The notes beneath the pieces were generated by a model. It saw only the letters and a program-made list of their open reading frames with translations. It was not told the origin of the DNA and searched no databases. A stretch of DNA of 8,229 nucleotides. It comes from Rhodobiaceae bacterium (GTDB taxonomy: Bacteria > Pseudomonadota > Alphaproteobacteria > Parvibaculales > Parvibaculaceae). Position 1 is the first letter of the stretch. Each line of letters opens with the position of its first letter. Made by a program: the position numbers and the translations under genes. Location: assembly GCA_027352645.1 (NCBI GenBank), contig DAIEIL010000053.1, positions 1 through 8,229 on the forward strand, given 5' to 3'. Of the stretch, positions 6,510 to 8,229 are shown one piece after another.

Positions 6510-6737
6510 TCAGACTGCGAAGAGAAGGATCAGCGCGACGAGCAGCGAGAAAATGCCGAGCGCTTCCGTCACGGCGAAGCCGAAAATCAGGCGGCCGAAC
6601 TGGCCGTCAGCGGCGGACGGATTGCGCAGCGCGCCAGCGAGGTAGTTGCCGAAAATCGTGCCGAGGCCGATGCCCGCGCCACCCATGCCGAGGCAAGCGA
6701 TGCCGGCGCCGATGTACTTTGCTGCGATGGGATCCAT
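6510..6737 (-). CDS. atpE: ATP synthase F0 subunit c (proton-binding ring subunit)
   Basis: A 75-residue hairpin of two membrane helices, the exact size expected. The first helix holds a glycine-rich packing motif, GMGGAGIGLG (17-26). The polar loop has RNP at 38-40, the region that contacts F1 gamma/epsilon. The second helix has FAVTEALGIF with Glu58 as the proton-carrying carboxylate. The absence of a sodium-ligand set cannot be judged fully, but the sequence looks like a proton type. Several copies form the rotor ring that turns against subunit a. The start at 6737 follows a strong AAGGAG with nine bases of spacing, consistent with high translation. The 96-base gap after atpB and the stem-loop after atpE set it apart for separate expression control. 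Confidence 0.98.
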   Translation of the reverse strand: MDPIAAKYIGAGIACLGMGGAGIGLGTIFGNYLAGALRNPSAADGQFGRLIFGFAVTEALGIFSLLVALILLFAV

Positions 6738-6746
6738 AGTGAAGTG

Positions 6747-6752
6747 CTCCTT
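6747..6752 (-). promoter_or_regulatory. Strong Shine-Dalgarno sequence for atpE
   Basis: On the - strand this reads AAGGAG, nine bases before the atpE ATG. It is the best ribosome-binding site in the atp operon, fitting the high copy number needed for the c ring. Confidence 0.8.
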
Positions 6753-6833
6753 CAGGGTTGTCCGGTTAGTCCTTGGGAACGGCGAAATGCCGAACCAAAC
6801 TCTTTCATTCGAATACAGGCTTCGCGCCGCGCC

Positions 6834-7613
6834 TCAGTGGCCGGGGTGCATCGCGTCGTGGAGATACATGCAGGTCAGGATCGCGAAGACATAGGCCTGC
6901 AGCGCGGCGACCAGCAGCTCAAGTCCGGTCAGCGCCACGATCATCGCCATCGGCAGAATGGCGCCGAAATAACCGACGGTACCCATGGCGCCGAAGGTGA
7001 GAACGAAGCCGGCGAAGACTTCGAGCGTGATGTGACCGGCGAGCATGTTCGCGAAAAGACGGACGGAGTGGCTGATCGGGCGCGAGAAGTAGGAAATCAC
7101 TTCGATCGCGACCACGAGCGGCAGAAGCACGATCGGCACACCGGACGGCACGAAAAGGCGGAAGAACTTGAAGCCGTGGAGGTAGATGCCGGTAAGCGTC
7201 ACGCCGAGGAACACGGTGATCGCCAGCGCGAAGGTGACGATGATGTGGCTCGTGGCGGTGAAGGCATAGGGGAAGAGGCCGATCACGTTCGTGAAGAAGA
7301 TGAACATGAAGAGCGTGAAGACGAAGGGGAAGAAGCGGATCGCCTCATGGCCGGCATTGTCGCGGACCATGTTGTAGATGAATTCGTAAAACATCTCGGC
7401 GGCGGCCTGGAAGCGGCCGGGAACCATCGCCTTGCGGCCCATCGCCAGAACCGTGAATGCGGTCACGACGCAGGCCGTCACCACCATCCAGAGGCTCGAA
7501 TTGGTAAAGGAGGCGTCAAAGCCCCCGATCTGCAGCGGAACGATCTTTTGGATCATGAACTGGTGCAACGGATCGACGGGGAAACTACCCGCGTGTTCGG
7601 CTTCTGCTGCCAC
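6834..7613 (-). CDS. atpB: ATP synthase F0 subunit a
   Basis: A 259-residue polytopic membrane protein forming the proton half-channels next to the c ring. Conserved landmarks are DPLHQFMIQKIVPLQIGG (14-31) at the N-terminus, FFPFVFTLFMFIFFTNVIGL (94-113), and SRPISHSVRLFANMLAGHI (177-195) with the essential Arg185. The C-terminal LQAYVFAILTCMYLHDAMHPG (238-258) includes Gln239. Five to six hydrophobic helices can be traced. The start is a GTG at 7613, eleven bases after the atpI stop, with AAGG upstream; the next in-frame Met is residue 20, which would cut into the conserved N-terminal segment, so GTG is preferred. The order atpI-atpB-atpE is standard. Confidence 0.97.
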   Translation of the reverse strand: MAAEAEHAGSFPVDPLHQFMIQKIVPLQIGGFDASFTNSSLWMVVTACVVTAFTVLAMGRKAMVPGRFQAAAEMFYEFIYNMVRDNAGHEAIRFFPFVFTLFMFIFFTNVIGLFPYAFTATSHIIVTFALAITVFLGVTLTGIYLHGFKFFRLFVPSGVPIVLLPLVVAIEVISYFSRPISHSVRLFANMLAGHITLEVFAGFVLTFGAMGTVGYFGAILPMAMIVALTGLELLVAALQAYVFAILTCMYLHDAMHPGH

Positions 7614-7624
7614 GGCGCCTGACC

Positions 7625-8032
7625 TTACCTTTTGTCGACGGGCGATTGCCCGCTCTGATCCTGCTTCACTCCGCCGCTCTTATGGGCTTCATCGTAAGCC
7701 CTTGTCGCGCGGAGCACATTTCTCACACCGGCTACCGTGCCAAGCCCCGTGAAAATGACGAGGCAGAGCGGCATGGTGCCAAAAACCCGATCGAGACCCC
7801 ATCCGATGGCCGCCCCAACCACGACGCCCGAAATGAATTCGGAGGACAGGCGGAGTGCAACGCTCATATCGGACGGCTTGCTCGGGGCCGTCTCTTTATC
7901 CGGCTGAGGACGAGCCCATTTTGCCGTTCTGCGCGCCGTCTGGATCCGCTGATCCAGTTCGGCAAGCAATTTGTCGTCGGCAGGCGGCTGGCCTCCGTCG
8001 TTTCGAATTTCCGAGCCCTCTTTGTCAGCCAA
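7625..8032 (-). CDS. atpI: ATP synthase protein I (AtpI), assembly-associated membrane protein
   Basis: A 135-residue protein. Its charged, hydrophilic N-terminus (about 1-58) is followed by two membrane helices, about 62-81 (LSSEFISGVVVGAAIGWGLD) and 87-106 (MPLCLVIFTGLGTVAGVRNV), then a polar tail. The Gly-rich SG.VVG..IGWGLDR..G and F..LG..AGVRNV segments are typical of the AtpI/Fo-gene I family. The family is non-essential and is reported to aid c-ring assembly or Mg2+ handling in some bacteria; the role here is not shown. The only start after the upstream in-frame stop (TGA, six codons before) is TTG at 8032, with GGAG seven bases upstream, so a TTG start is likely. It is the first gene of the F0 operon. 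Confidence 0.9.
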   Translation of the reverse strand: MADKEGSEIRNDGGQPPADDKLLAELDQRIQTARRTAKWARPQPDKETAPSKPSDMSVALRLSSEFISGVVVGAAIGWGLDRVFGTMPLCLVIFTGLGTVAGVRNVLRATRAYDEAHKSGGVKQDQSGQSPVDKR

Positions 8033-8068
8033 ACTTCCGCTCCGCCGTCAAAAAGGCCCAGCAAAATC

Positions 8069-8087
8069 GCTTCGAAACCTCGAAAGC
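8069..8087 (-). repeat. Hairpin in the atp operon 5' leader
   Basis: On the + strand GCTTCGA and TCGAAAGC flank AACC, giving a seven-base-pair stem with a one-base bulge. It would lie about 15-30 bases into the atp transcript if the promoter at 8107-8135 is correct, and about 37 bases before the atpI start. It is small and could be chance. Confidence 0.35.
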
Positions 8088-8106
8088 CCCGCCTCAAGCC
8101 GCGCGC

Positions 8107-8135
8107 ACCCTACTTGCGGGGCAATAGGCTGTCAA
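8107..8135 (-). promoter_or_regulatory. Sigma70-type promoter of the F0 ATP synthase operon
   Basis: On the - strand a perfect -35 box TTGACA (8130-8135; in fact CTTGACA, matching the alphaproteobacterial CTTGAC preference) is followed by a 17-base spacer and a -10-like TAGGGT (8107-8112). The -10 is weak. Transcription would begin near position 8100, leaving a leader of about 68 bases before the atpI TTG. No other promoter of this quality is seen upstream of atpI. Confidence 0.72.
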
Positions 8136-8154
8136 GAACCCGGTAACTGTTCTT
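8134..8154 (-). repeat. Inverted repeat overlapping the atp -35 box (candidate operator)
   Basis: AAGAAC (8134-8139) and GTTCTT (8149-8154) form a perfect six-base dyad with a nine-base spacer. The promoter-proximal arm overlaps the first two bases of the TTGACA box. The geometry suits a dimeric regulator, but I recognise no known consensus. Confidence 0.4.
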
Positions 8155-8229
8155 AAGTCTTTGTGATGAAACGATAATTCGGCGCTCTCTTGCGCTGCGG
8201 CAATCAGCGCCACGCCAAGGCCGAGTCGC
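8136..8229. other. No supportable gene; upstream region of the atp promoter
   Basis: This stretch is less GC-rich near 8140-8180 than the genes around it, as expected upstream of a promoter. Short open frames run in from the window edge on the - strand (ending at 8110 and 8094), but both would read through the promoter and neither gives a recognisable protein. A small hairpin (GCGCTG at 8192-8197 with CAGCGC at 8205-8210) has no T-tract. What lies beyond the edge is unknown. Confidence 0.5.

Noticed and set aside
6738..6833. Regulatory hairpin in the atpB-atpE gap
   Set aside because: Only a four-base stem (6780-6783 with 6789-6792) and similar short matches are present; not above chance.
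5752..7622. Long + strand open frames opposite the atp genes (5752-6645 and 6744-7622)
   Set aside because: Antisense to unmistakable F0 subunit genes; the translations are charged low-complexity shadows.
8094..8229. Possible 3' end of a - strand gene entering from the window edge
   Set aside because: A frame readable to a TGA at 8094-8096 starts with a plausible hydrophobic segment but loses coding-like base bias after about 8165 and would run through the atp promoter. No family recognised; undecidable without the flanking sequence.

Overview
The window is ordinary chromosomal housekeeping DNA from a GC-rich alphaproteobacterium. Three things suggest this: the F0 part of ATP synthase stands as its own operon (I-a-c-b'-b) without the F1 genes; a b' subunit is present; and the protein sequences resemble Rhizobiales-type homologues from memory. 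A Parvibaculum-like organism would fit, but the species cannot be proved from this sequence alone.

Positions 1-4409 (+ strand) hold the downstream part of a glycine cleavage operon: the 3' end of gcvT, then gcvH, gcvPA and gcvPB. The P-protein is split into two chains. The operon ends with a small predicted nucleotidyltransferase (NTP_transf_6/DUF925 type). The last three genes overlap by one base at each junction (TGATG, then TAATG), which points to translational coupling. T-protein (aminomethyltransferase), H-protein (lipoyl carrier) and P-protein (PLP decarboxylase) work together with the shared L-protein to convert glycine into CO2, NH3 and methylene-tetrahydrofolate.

Positions 4412-5212 (- strand) encode a dienelactone hydrolase-family protein that converges on the gcv operon with only two bases between the stop codons. 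Its Shine-Dalgarno sequence lies inside a predicted nested hairpin. Just upstream of it, at 5267-5296, is a clear rho-independent terminator for the next operon.

Positions 5322-8032 (- strand) carry the F0 operon, in transcription order atpI, atpB (a), atpE (c), atpF2 (b') and atpF (b). A good sigma70-type promoter lies at 8107-8135, with an inverted repeat over its -35 box. A 9-bp stem-loop separates atpE from the b'/b pair, where subunit copy number drops sharply. From 8136 to the window end I see no supportable gene.

I found no mobile element, CRISPR array, tRNA or rRNA, and no convincing undescribed system. The points worth a second look are the structured leader of the hydrolase gene, the atpE/atpF2 stem-loop, the promoter dyad, and the nucleotidyltransferase coupled to gcvPB.
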